Assembly (NCBI RefSeq): GCF_018143015.1 | Contig: NC_054754.1 | Coordinates: 24,504,894-24,568,893 of the forward strand | Direction: 5' to 3' | DNA: 64,000 nucleotides | From: Lytechinus variegatus | Lineage: Eukaryota > Echinodermata > Echinoidea > Temnopleuroida > Toxopneustidae | Shown: positions 54,118 to 64,000 of the stretch, piece after piece | How positions within the stretch are numbered: the first letter of the stretch is position 1 | Layout: every line of letters starts with the position of its first letter | Translations under genes and position numbers: made by a program | Notes under the pieces: generated by a model | Told to the model about the DNA's origin: nothing | The model's input: only the letters and a program-made list of their open reading frames with translations | Databases searched by the model: none

Positions 54118-54974
54118 GTAATAACTGTACATTAATTAATTGGATATAAATGGGTCTAAAGTAAACACGACATCTATAATTAAACATCTTCTAAACATCG
54201 GAGGAAGATACCTAAGATTCAGATTTGTATCATACTTTCTCCATTTTACCCTACCAAATACCAATAAGGCATTTAAATGAAGAATCAATAATGAACCATT
54301 AACACTAAAAATATGTATGCAGTTAAAGGAAAGGACATGGAAGGGGTTAGATATTCTAAAGGGGAACATAAACCTTAAAGCAACACGTTATCCTGAACAA
54401 CCAGAAAACGAAAAATATATATTCATTCCCTAATCCTTTAGAAAAGTCCATCTATTGGTTCTATAAGATTCAAAACCAAATTATTTGCATTCGGGTGTAC
54501 TTGGGCATAAGATAAAGTTGCCATAACAACCATTGATACTGATCAAGCGTCTGACCTATTTATCGAAAAAGCAATCTCCTTGTTGGTGGGAGTTTCCTGA
54601 AAAAAAAAAATACATGTGAAAATATATTGGACATCAGAGACAACAGGTCAGCTATTTTGAATAAATGTATTGCCTGTTGGGACCCAGTTTTGAAAGCTCG
54701 TTGATCATTTCAAAACTTTGACATGTGTCTGCAAAAATCATATTAAAAAAAACTATTTAGCCTCATATGACTGGAGCAAGTGGTAATATGTTTATACAAC
54801 TGAGAGTTCTAGTTTGCAAAGGCAATCAGCCACATGCAATGAATGCTATTTCAATCTTTGAATATATCACACACAGTGGAGTTATATTCCTCATATTCTA
54901 CAGCTATATCTATACTGAATAGATATAACCTAACAATAAGGTAAAAGTTGTACAAGTTTTGGTAAATTTTTCTG
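54118..54974. other. Unassigned DNA
   Basis: No gene or repeat recognised. If the MAM/LDLa gene continues, its remaining 3' exons should lie here or further left, but I could not identify any. Confidence 0.35.
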
Positions 54975-55205
54975 TTTATTTCTGTTTCTGTTTATAACTC
55001 CCATAAGAACTCGAGAGGACAGCATTTTTTGCTGGTAAACGCCAAGCTTGTATATAACCAATTACCTAGGAAACATTTTATGTCTAGGTTAATCAGTCAA
55101 AGTGGCTGACCTTATAGACAACAGATATTACTCTCGGGCAATTTTGTCAAAGTAGAGACAATGGCAAAGTAGGGATAGGAACTCACAACCTTGCAATTAT
55201 GAGTT
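54975..55205 (-). repeat. SINE, copy 2 of the family at 35994
   Basis: Body closely matches 35994-36190, including TTACCTAGGAAACAT and TGACAAAATTGCCCGAGAG-type segments. The tRNA-like head is truncated after box B. Confidence 0.7.
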
Positions 55206-55233
55206 AATTTCTACCAGACAATTTAATACTCAC

Positions 55234-55288
55234 ACTTGCATATCCTGGGTTTGACATTCCTGTTGTGAAAGTAGCTCCCGTAAGTGCA
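55234..55288 (-). CDS. Candidate cytoplasmic-tail exon
   Basis: Acceptor TTTTTTGCAG and donor GCAAGT/gtgagt. It reads ALTGATFTTGMSNPGYAS in the frame that follows a phase-2 junction. In the frame predicted from the upstream exon it would instead end in a stop at the exon edge. The good splice sites and open frame favour the former. Confidence 0.5.
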
Positions 55289-58200
55289 CTGCAAAAAAGA
55301 CGCAAGAATTGAAAGGATAACTTCAGCAGATAACTTTAATCTGACAGATGTACTTTTCATCGAGGTACCTCTGTACTGAAGTACCAAATGTTTGATGTGA
55401 AATTAACTAAAACTGATGTCTTTGCCCTATATTGTATTTAAGGGACTCAATCAATATTTTCAAATAATATAGCACCTATAGTTGACTATCCCTTAAAATT
55501 TAAGGCTATTAAGATTGTGGGATTCAATATGAGGTGATTTCAGAGAGTGTATTTTAGGGGTAAGGGTTTCCACGATATGGCTTTTAAATGCATCACATGG
55601 TTTCTTAAAGTATTTGATCATTAATCTTTTTCGCTAATCCTTGTAACATCATTCTTTTCCCAAAGAGAGGTAGGGGTGGGGTAGATCTGCCTCTCCCCCC
55701 TCAGTACAGGTGCAAAAAAGTTTTAGCAAAAGTTGTATGTTGGTTTCTTAGGACACTGATATAATCCCCATTAAATCCAACCGTAAAAAATGCCCCTCGT
55801 GACTATTCAACTTCAGTAAGAATCCCTTATTCGTGGTAATTGCAAAAAGGTATAGAATACACACCTTGATTCTAAAATATATATAACTTTTTCTGAGGAA
55901 GAGCCGTGGTGTAGTGGTTCTGACTCTCGCCTTGTAAACAGAGGGTTGTGTGTTCGAATCCCACCGCGGTCTAGCATCCTTTGGCAAGGCGTTAATCCAC
56001 ACTTTGCAACTCTCGACCCAGGTGCTAAATGGATACCCGGTAGGATGCGAAAAATATTGCATGTTTGATTTTGCCAGCGCCATAATGAGGCTGCGATGAA
56101 TGCAAGGAATGCTCCCCGGGAGTGGAAATTGTGCACTTTTTTGTGCGGTATTGAAATGAATCAAATGACTGGGGTAATGCTGTAACGCCCTCTGAGCCAT
56201 TCTGGGAAAAGCGCTCTATAAAAACTGACTATTATTATTAATCACATCCAATGGTCTACATTCTGAGTTGGGTGCTCTACCAAATAGCCATGGCACATTC
56301 TGAACTTAAGAAATTACTTACGGATCGTTTGCCTTTCCTTGGTTTTTCCTGACGAAGTAAGCAACCCCAATGAGACAGCCACGAGGAAAGCTAATCCAAA
56401 CGTAACACTCAAACCAATTATTAGACCTAGATCTGGCAAGAAACAGATGTTATAGTTATGAATGTACATAATATATATATATATTTACACAAGTAAATAA
56501 ATGTTACAATTAAATTAAACCATGCAGGAAACAAAATATTGTTTATGCTCTGGTCAAAGACCTTCACTAGCCAAGGTGACTGAAACATCAATAGCATTTT
56601 ATCAAAAGTCTTTGACTTTCATGAATGTGACTTCAATGAAGGTTTTTTTTACTAATACATCAACAGTATTCCTTTCCAGGGGTATCTGTGTGCTATGTTA
56701 TCCAGCACAGTATTGTGAATAAACAACAAATGAAAAAGCTTTGGCAACTCTCCTAGTAATACCTAAATAAGTGTTTGGTACTGCAAAATTTTACTCCATT
56801 GAGTGCATGTCGAAAAGCTTTAATCCATTCTTAAGGCTATTTTAAGAATTAAATATATATACATCTGAAATGAATCAAGAAAGTAACAGTTTGTAGCTCT
56901 AATCAAACTTTCCAAAAGCTGTACTCGCTGTTTTGAAAATTTTTGTCACGGTTGAAATAGCTGCATCTGCCTGGAATAAAACCCAAGACCCTGAATTTGG
57001 ACTCGATTGTCCCAATATGGAGTTAAACAAGTCCAGAAAATAGTGATGTACGATGTAGTTATGAAACATAAATTAATGAAGCTTTCAAATTGATTTTCCC
57101 CAATATGAACTGCATGTATACGGTATCTATCTTCATTGATTTAAGTTCTTTTGTTTATGTGAGGGAACTTGATGGATATATATTATACCCCAAAATAATG
57201 ATTTGAATGAATAATTGCCCCCAGGATTAGATTCACCAGAGGTCATCACACAGCTGGTAGAAGGGAGCAACTTCCTCACCAAGCAGAAGGGCACACACAT
57301 CAAATCCCATCTAACCTATGAAATATCAACTTATTTCAGACCAACTTTACCATGCATGTTCCATTTCATCATTCAGTTGAGTTTGGTCTGAAATAAGTTG
57401 ATATTTTAAAAGTTTGATGGGATTTAGTGTGTGCCTTGATCATTCTGCTCGGCAAGAAATTTGTGCCCTTCTACCAGCCATGCGACGATTTAAACTTATT
57501 GTTGTGATACGACTGTGACATCTATGAAGTTTCTGCAACCATCGTCATAAATCATGATGCATCCTACAAAAATCAGTAACAGTCCTAATTATTGAAAGAT
57601 ATCAATAAAACAATCAGATATGGGGAGCCTTTCATGACACAAAAGGTCAGTAATTTTCACCGACAACTGTTATAAGCTACTAAAATCCTTGCACCTGATT
57701 GGCTTACAACAATTTAGTTAGTAAAAATCACTGACAAGATGCTTAATGAAACTCTTCTCAGATAACATGATGTAATACTCACTATCATCTTTTGGGATAT
57801 CTGTACACGTAAACACATCCGCACGAACACATGAATAGAGAAGATGGAAAGAGAGATAATATACACACAATCAGCTGTTGATGAGTCTAGAGTAATCATA
57901 TGACATGTTTCTTCTATCATTTTGATATCTTGGCTTAGTATTCTGAACATTATCTTCCTTTTATATCAGTATATTCACATATTTTGAAGGCATACTTGTG
58001 GATTAGTTAAGGTAAGGTTAAAGACCGTTGTGCAAAAAGTCAAAAGGGTGCAAAAATAATAAACTAATGGCAAACGTTATATCTAGCATGGTAACAATAT
58101 TCTGTCCTTGGGTTTATTTTGACATGTAGTCTCTTATGCATCAACATTCTCTGACAAAAAATGTTGAGCTTATCTGCATATTTGGCCCTTGAACTATTAA

Positions 58201-61200
58201 CACTTGTCTGGGAGTACCACATAGAATATTTTTAATCATTCAAAATTTTAAAAAGTCAACGTAAGAAACAATCGGTGAAAGTTAAATTTTGATGTACTTT
58301 GCTTTCTACAAATTTGCCACATAATACAATAATTTTTAGAATATCATGACTCATTTCCACTTAACTCCTTGACTGTAGATAAAGTGGATATTACATAAAA
58401 TTATCATAGTCAACTTTCTCATGAGGAATAATACTGTACTGTTTATCAACACGGCTCTTGCTGTTGATATTTGTTGGTCCCATTGCTTGTACTGTATTAC
58501 TTTAATTTATATGATAATACACATGTACAAACAAAAAGCTTACTAATCTTCCTAAAAAATTTGATTAATGGTTGATTAATATATAGTCATTGTAACAGAA
58601 CAATTTAATAAAACTAATACTGATGAAGACACGCAATCTATGCAATCTACACCAGAAGTCCGAGGTTTTCATCCCAGATAAGTTATCTTCCTGTCTGTTG
58701 TTTTTGTTGTTTTGTTTTGTTTGTTTTACTTACAGCATGATTGTTCATCGAAACCATCAGAACAGTCGTTGAAACCATCACAGATCACCTCCTCATCAAT
58801 GCATTTACGATCTGCCGAGCAGTACACCTTTCCTGATCGGCAGATACTGACTGTCCGATCTGTGGGCTGGGCTGATTAAATAAGGGCACAGAAAACAACC
58901 TTGTGGGATACCGATTTGAGTGTCACTTGTTATTGGCCAATGAAATTGCAACATTTCAGGAACGACAAAGTGGCAAGTAATTAAGTAATTTAAAATTACT
59001 GTAAGTTTGACCTCATACCAGCCTAACTGCAACCAAACCCCATTTTAGAGAGAGAGACTAAATTGGACTATTCAAAGTACAATTGCAGCTCTGTTGCCCA
59101 CTCACAAATCACATACTAAATGAAATCTTTAGTAATCATCCTTTTCTACAAAATTACTATTTAATTCTATAGTGAAGACACATTCAGCTCACAAAAGAAA
59201 GCTCCCGCATGCTGTATTCTTGGTTCTCATAATATCAAATTATCAAACAGTCTCTATAATTCGAAAATGTTGATGCCATTTTGATGCTGTAGTGTACATA
59301 TCATTGAAAGGGTCATTAATTCATGTTTTTTCATAGTTCTTGAAACTGGCACCTGCAACAAACAGTTAAGCCTTTGATCACACTATTGATTGGTATGATT
59401 AAATGCACACAATTATCAACGTCATCAACTATAGAAATCAACCTTTTGCTCAAGAACGAGACTTTGCCATACAGGGCCCTATTTTCAGGATGGATCCCGT
59501 TCTATTTCGAAAAGATCCATATCTGTCTCTTTGAATTGAATTTCATTAGAATGTAAATTGAAAACTCACTGTTCACTTCCGTAACGACCACTGGGAGGGT
59601 GCCTGAGATCTGCTTACAATCCGGCGTGAAGCTGACGTCATCGAGTCCGATGTCACTGTCAGTGGTGTAGCCAATCACGCCTTCAATGATGACCTGATAG
59701 GAACCATTTATATTGACAGACATAGCAACACATAGATGCACATCACATAAATTTGGTTCATTTATTCACATTTAAGATAGACCCAGAAGATGATGGTGCC
59801 TCCCCCCCCCCCCCGATGACATCTTACAGATTATGAATAAGGCACATTCAACCACACATGCATGCACATAGATCAACACGTTTTGAAGCTGAATGGTCTG
59901 GTAAATCTGCACAATGATATAACATTTAGATTTAGATTAAGCCCTGTAAGTGAATGGCCAAAGTTTATGTTGTATACCTGAAGTACGGGCCTTTCAGTAA
60001 TTATAGCTAAGGTTTTATGTGGCATAGTTGAAGTTATAGGGCCTTTAAGTAACTGTGGCTAAGGTTTTATGTGGTGTAATTGAAGTTAGGGCTTTTCAGT
60101 AACTATGGCCAAGGTTTTATGTGGCATACTTGAGGTTAGGGCCTTTAAGTAACTGTGGCCAAGGTTTCATGTGGCCTACCTGGAAATCGCTGTTACTTCG
60201 AAGAGGAATAGTCTGGTAAACCCACTCGCCTCCAATTGCCCTTTCTTTGGTCCAGAGTAAAGTCTTAGGCCCATTAACTGAGGTTCTAGTATACACATTA
60301 AGAGTCCCGATCCCTATCCCTTCCATGTGGTAGAAAAATCGGATCTGAAAAAGAATTGAAAGTCTTTTGCATTAAAGATAAAGTGAATACACCTACTTTG
60401 TCATTCACTGATTAACCTGTACATATCTACTACAGATAGTAACTCCCCCTACCTCAATATCTACTACAGATAGTAACTCCCCCTACCTCTATATCTACTA
60501 CAGATAGTAACCCCCTTACCTCTATATCTACTACAGATAGTAACCCCCTACCTCTATATCTACTACAGATAGTAACCCCCTACCTCTATATCTACTACAG
60601 ATAGTAACCCCCTACCTCTATATCTACTACAGATAGTAACCCCCTACCTCTATATCTACTACAGATAGTAACCCCCTACCTCTATATCTACTACAGATAG
60701 TAACCCCCTTACCTCTATATCTACTACAGATAGTAACCCCCTTAACTGTATATCTACTACAGATAGTAACCCCTACCTCTATATCTACTACAGATAGTAA
60801 CCCCCTACCTCTATATCTACTACAGATAGTAACCCCCTTACCTCTATATCTACTACAGATAGTAACCCCCTTAACTGTATATCTACTACAGATAGTAACC
60901 CCCTACCTCTATACCTACTACAGATAGTAACCCCCTACCTCTATATCTACTACAGATAGTAACCCCCTACCTCTATATCTACTACAGATAGTAACCCCCT
61001 ACCCCTATATCTACTACAGATAGTAACCCCCTACCTCTATATCTACTACAGATAGTAACCCCCTACCTCTATATCTACTACAGATAGTAACCCCCTACCT
61101 CTATATCTACTACAGATAGTAACCCCCTACCTCTATATCTACTACAGATAGTAACCCCCTTACCTCTATATCTACTACAGATAGTAACCCCCTTAACTGT

Positions 61201-63299
61201 ATATCTACTACAGATAGTAACCCCCTACCTCTATATCTACTACAGATAGTAACCCCCTTACCTCTATATCTACTACAGATAGTAACCCCCTTAACTGTAT
61301 ATCTACTACAGATAGTAACCCCCTACCTCTATATCTACTACAGATAGTAACCCCCTACCCCTATATCTACTACAGATAGTAACCCCCTTACCTCTATATC
61401 TACTACAGATAGTAACCCCCTACCTCTATATCTACTACAGATAGTAACCCCCTACCCCTATATCTACTACAGATAGTAACCCCCTACCTCTATATCTACT
61501 ACAGATAGTAACCCCCTACCTCTATATCTACTACAGATAGTAACCCCCTACCTCTATATCTACTACAGATAGTAACCCCCTACCTCTATATCTACTACAG
61601 ATAGTAACCCCCTACCTCTATATCTACTACAGATAGTAACCCCTACCTCTATATCTACTACAGATAGTAACCCCTTAACTGTATATCTACTACAGATATT
61701 AACCCCCTACCCCTATATCTACTACAGATAGTAACCCCCTACCTCTATATCTACTACAGATAGTAACCCCCTACCTCTATATCTACTACAGATAGTAACC
61801 CCCTTACCTCTATATCTACTACAGATAGTAACCCCCTTAACTGTATATCTACTACAGATAGTAACCCCCTACCTCTATATCTACTACAGATAGTAACCCC
61901 CTACCCCTATATCTACTACAGATAGTAACCCCCTTACCTCTATATCTACTACAGATAGTAACCCCCTACCTCTATATCTACTACAGATAGTAACCCCCTA
62001 CCCCTATATCTACTACAGATAGTAACCCCCTACCTCTATATCTACTACAGATAGTAACCCCCTACCTCTATATCTACTACAGATAGTAACCCCTTAACTG
62101 TATATCTACTACAGATATTAACCCCCTACCCCTATATCTACTACAGATAGTAACCCCCTACCTCTATATCTACTACAGATAGTAACCCCCCTACCTCTAT
62201 ATCTACTACAGATAGTAACCCCCTACCTCTATATCTACTACAGATAGTAACCCCCTACCCCTATATCTACTACAGATAGTAACCCCCTTACCTCTATATC
62301 TACTACAGATAGTAACCCCCTACCTCTATATCTACTACAGATAGTAACCCCTACCCCTATATCTACTACAGATAGTAACCCCCTACCTCTATATCTACTA
62401 CAGATAGTAACCCCCTACCTCTATATCTACTACAGATAGTAACCCCCTACCTCTATATCTACTACAGATAGTAACCCCCTACCTCTATATCTACTACAGA
62501 TAGTAACCCCCTACCTCTATATCTACTACAGATAGTAACCCCCTACCTCTATATCTACTACAGATAGTAACCCCTTAACTGTATATCTACTACAGATATT
62601 AACCCCCTACCCCTATATCTACTACAGATAGTAACCCCCTACCTCTATATCTACTACAGATAGTAACCCCCTACCTCTATATCTACTACAGATAGTAACC
62701 CCCTACCTCTATATCTACTACAGATAGGAACCCCCTACCTCTATATCTACTACAGATAGTAACCCCCTACCTCTATATCTACTACAGATAGTAACCCCCT
62801 ACCCCTATATCTACTACAGATAGTAACCCCCTACCTCTATATCTACTACAGATAGTAACCCCCTACCTCTATATCTACTACAGATAGTAACCCCCTACCT
62901 CTATATCTACTACAGATAGTAACCCCCTACCCCTATATCTACTACAGATAGTAACCCCCTACCTCTATATCTACTACAGATAGTAACCCCCTACCTCTAT
63001 ATCTACTACAGATAGTAACCCCCTACCCCTACATCTACTACAGATAGTAACCCCTGACTGTTCACTTTTTCACATATTATTTAAATTGTTAATTTTACTC
63101 ATAAATAGGAAGAGTTAAGCGGTCTAGAACATAAAAATTTCATCATCCCCTGATCTGCTTGAATCAAATTTGATTAATCAAGCAATACATAAACTCACCA
63201 CACACTGTCCAGTAATTGTTGACTGGATGTTGAAACTACCAAGTTTGGCCCGTTCACCATTTCTTCGCGGATTACTTGCTTCTGTGTACAGATAGTAGC
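55234..63299 (-). CDS. MAM + LDLa type I membrane protein (3' part of gene)
   Basis: Seven candidate exons in minus-strand order: 63299-63199, 60344-60180, 59693-59570, 58859-58734, 57800-57783, 56432-56322, 55288-55234. The first three encode a MAM domain lacking its N-terminal third: YYLYTEASNPRRNGERAKL, then IRFFYHMEGIGIGTLNVY.., then VIIEGVIG..DIGLDDVSFTPDC. The fourth encodes an LDL-receptor class A repeat with six Cys and CDGFNDCSDGFDE. The sixth gives a transmembrane helix (LGLIIGLSVTFGLAFLVAVS). MAM and LDLa are extracellular adhesion or ligand-binding modules, so a cell-surface receptor-like protein is expected. The 5' end is outside the window and the 3' end was not found. The join between the last two exons is out of phase (see findings). 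Ligand unknown. Confidence 0.8.
55898..56239 (+). repeat. Full-length tRNA-derived SINE
   Basis: Head with box A TGGTGTAGTGG and box B GTTCGAATCCCAC, then GGCAAGGCGTTAATCCACA and ACCCAGGTGCTAAATGG. The conserved end GGGAAAAGCGCTCTATAAAAA precedes an (ATT)n tail. About 340 bp; the most complete SINE in the window. Confidence 0.8.
56322..56432 (-). CDS. Transmembrane exon of the MAM/LDLa gene
   Basis: Acceptor TTGCCAG, donor GATCC/gtaagt. The frame entering from the LDLa exon gives ~22 hydrophobic residues, then LLTSSGKTKERQTI. One base over, the end of the exon reads GVAYFVRKNQGKANDP, a more typical stop-transfer tail. The switch lies at a C4 run on the plus strand (56365-56368). Confidence 0.7.
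57253..57478. repeat. Long imperfect inverted repeat in an intron
   Basis: Arms 57253-57344 and 57383-57478 pair over ~90 bp (GCTGGTAGAAGGG with CCCTTCTACCAGC; ATATCAACTTATTTCAGACC with its complement) around a ~38-bp loop. Some mismatches and small bulges. It could be a MITE or a hairpin-forming intronic RNA. Confidence 0.75.
57783..57800 (-). CDS. Candidate 18-nt microexon
   Basis: CTGTACAG acceptor, 18 nt adding about six residues (YIPKDD), then a gtgagt donor. Phase 1 in and out, so it can be included or skipped without disturbing the frame between the LDLa and transmembrane exons. Confidence 0.5.
58734..58859 (-). CDS. LDLa-domain exon
   Basis: 126 nt, phase 1 on both sides. Six cysteines in ICRSGKVYCSADRKC and ICDGFNDCSDGFDEQSC. 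The D..DC.DG.DE acidic cluster is the calcium-binding signature of LDL-receptor class A repeats. Acceptor CCCACAG, donor gtaagt. Confidence 0.9.
59570..59693 (-). CDS. MAM domain C-terminal exon
   Basis: Begins VIIEGVIGYTTDSDIGLDDV and ends the domain at FTPDC, then a short linker (KQISGTLPVVVTEVN). Phase 0 in, phase 1 out, donor gtgagt. Confidence 0.9.
59958..60180. repeat. ~50-bp tandem repeat abutting an exon donor
   Basis: Four and a half copies anchored by CCAAGGTTTTATGTGG-type sequence at 59958, 60007, 60059, 60109 and 60159. The last copy runs into the 5' splice site at 60180. Confidence 0.8.
60180..60344 (-). CDS. MAM domain central exon
   Basis: 165 nt, phase 0 on both sides. IRFFYHMEGIGIGTLNVYTR, then LLWTKERAIGGEWVYQ and SDFQ, matching the core of the MAM fold. 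Acceptor TTTTTCAG, donor CCAG/gtaggc. Confidence 0.9.
60420..63055. repeat. 32-bp satellite, ~80 copies, in a MAM intron
   Basis: The unit is CTCTATATCTACTACAGATAGTAACCCCCTAC with length variants of 31-33 bp. Each unit contains the small dyad TACTA-CAGA-TAGTA. Variant units (TTAACTGTATATC, GATATTAACC, CCCTATATC) recur in blocks, for example GTATATCTACTACAGATATT at 61681, 62100 and 62581. It lies entirely between the two MAM exons. Confidence 0.95.
63199..63299 (-). CDS. MAM domain exon (most upstream in window)
   Basis: 101 nt, phase 2 in. YYLYTEASNPRRNGERAKLG then FNIQSTITGQC. Two donors 3 nt apart are possible: GTGTG/gtgagt at 63198 and TGT/gtggtg at 63201. The latter gives the family pattern C-[ILV]-R-F without an extra residue. 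Confidence 0.85.
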
Positions 63300-64000
63300 C
63301 TGGAGAAAACAAAAAAAATAGAAAAAAAAAGACTGAATCTGACCCAGGAAAATGGAAACTACTCTGTTTTTAACAGTCCGGAGAATATGGAGGTTATTAC
63401 ACATGCAGTACTCATGAAGCTCAAGTCCTGTTTCAACCTTGTTCCCTACATGACACTGCTCAAAACAGAATACAAAGGAGATGATATGCAATAAATTACA
63501 TCACAATATTGTCATCAAAATCAGATCAATACATCAAAACAAATAAGAGCAAATCTCACCACATTCATGCAGAGAATTCAAATCATATTGACCGAAATCA
63601 CATCAACTACAAAATAATTATTACCCCAGTCATCAAATCCTGGCATGCCCACACACATTGCGTGCACTTTCTCTGTTCCCTGGGGAACATTCCAACAAGA
63701 GTTCCTCATTGCTAGGCATACTACATTGGCCTTCACATTCTACCTGGTACATATTGAACACCTGGGTGGAGAGTGGCAATGTGTGGATTGATGCCAACTT
63801 TGGGGCCCCTGTCTTATAAGGATTTACAACTGATCTGATCAACCTAAACTATATGGAAATCCAACAATGTCATAATTTTTATCCGCCAGGATATTTGCAT
63901 GATGTCCTTTGCAAAGACAAAGAAGCAGACTGAACTTTTAAGAAAAGAATGAATGTATGATTATACATTATATCATTTTGAAAAAACATGTATTTTAGAT
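63300..64000. other. Upstream intron of the MAM gene, no exon identified
   Basis: I searched the minus strand for the N-terminal MAM block (a GP..DHT motif) and found none, so the preceding exon probably lies to the right of the window. Confidence 0.5.

Noticed and set aside
60420..63055. CRISPR-like array
   Set aside because: Continuous 32-bp tandem units with no unique spacers, within an intron of a eukaryotic gene.
63285..63299. Possible origin of the 32-bp satellite from the MAM exon start
   Set aside because: Both share TACAGATAGTA, but eleven bases are too few to exclude coincidence and the flanks do not match.

Overview
This window reads as a metazoan nuclear genome fragment, most likely an echinoderm and probably a sea urchin. 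The grounds are spliced genes with GT..AG introns, tRNA-derived SINEs, several LINE lineages, a deuterostome-type Ty3/Gypsy element and arrays of a GCGAGCGCGAAGCGCGAGC core that I associate, from memory only, with sea-urchin assemblies. No prokaryotic feature is present.

Layout. 1-4.8 kb: LINE fragments, a SINE and simple repeats. 4.98-17.4 kb: a nest of terminal-inverted-repeat (TIR) elements, one interrupted by an almost pristine Ty3/Gypsy retrotransposon (8548-16190, minus strand, TSD TGGAC). Its polyprotein has integrase BEFORE reverse transcriptase, the order of the Gmr1-like group. 17.4-24.8 kb: a TIR element with 8-bp TSD (ACTGTGTG) whose body is satellite: a 117-bp monomer array with 352-bp higher-order structure, a ~28-bp minisatellite and a ~930-bp pure pyrimidine tract. 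24.99-25.22 kb is a second, uninterrupted copy of the sequence into which both large nests were inserted, so it serves as an internal empty-site control. 25.9-34.16 kb: another array-carrying TIR element (8-bp TSD AATAAATA), interrupted by a 5'-truncated CR1/L2-like LINE, itself interrupted by a 3.7-kb hAT-like element.

34.97-47.61 kb (plus): an apparently intact eight-exon gene for a secreted carboxylesterase/cholinesterase-family protein (624 aa predicted, complete Ser-Glu-His triad). Its introns carry SINEs, palindromic MITEs, a partial duplicate of exon 1 and a hammerhead-like motif. 48-55 kb: repeats and unassigned intergenic DNA. 55.2-64 kb (minus): the 3' part of a second gene, predicted to be a type I membrane protein with a MAM domain, an LDL-receptor class A domain and a transmembrane segment. 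Its 5' end lies beyond the window. One of its introns holds ~80 copies of a 32-bp satellite.

The two host genes show no obvious functional link. The rest is a layered record of transposition: host sequence, then TIR elements, then LINE or LTR insertions, then further TIR elements. All calls come from reading the sequence; no database search was made.
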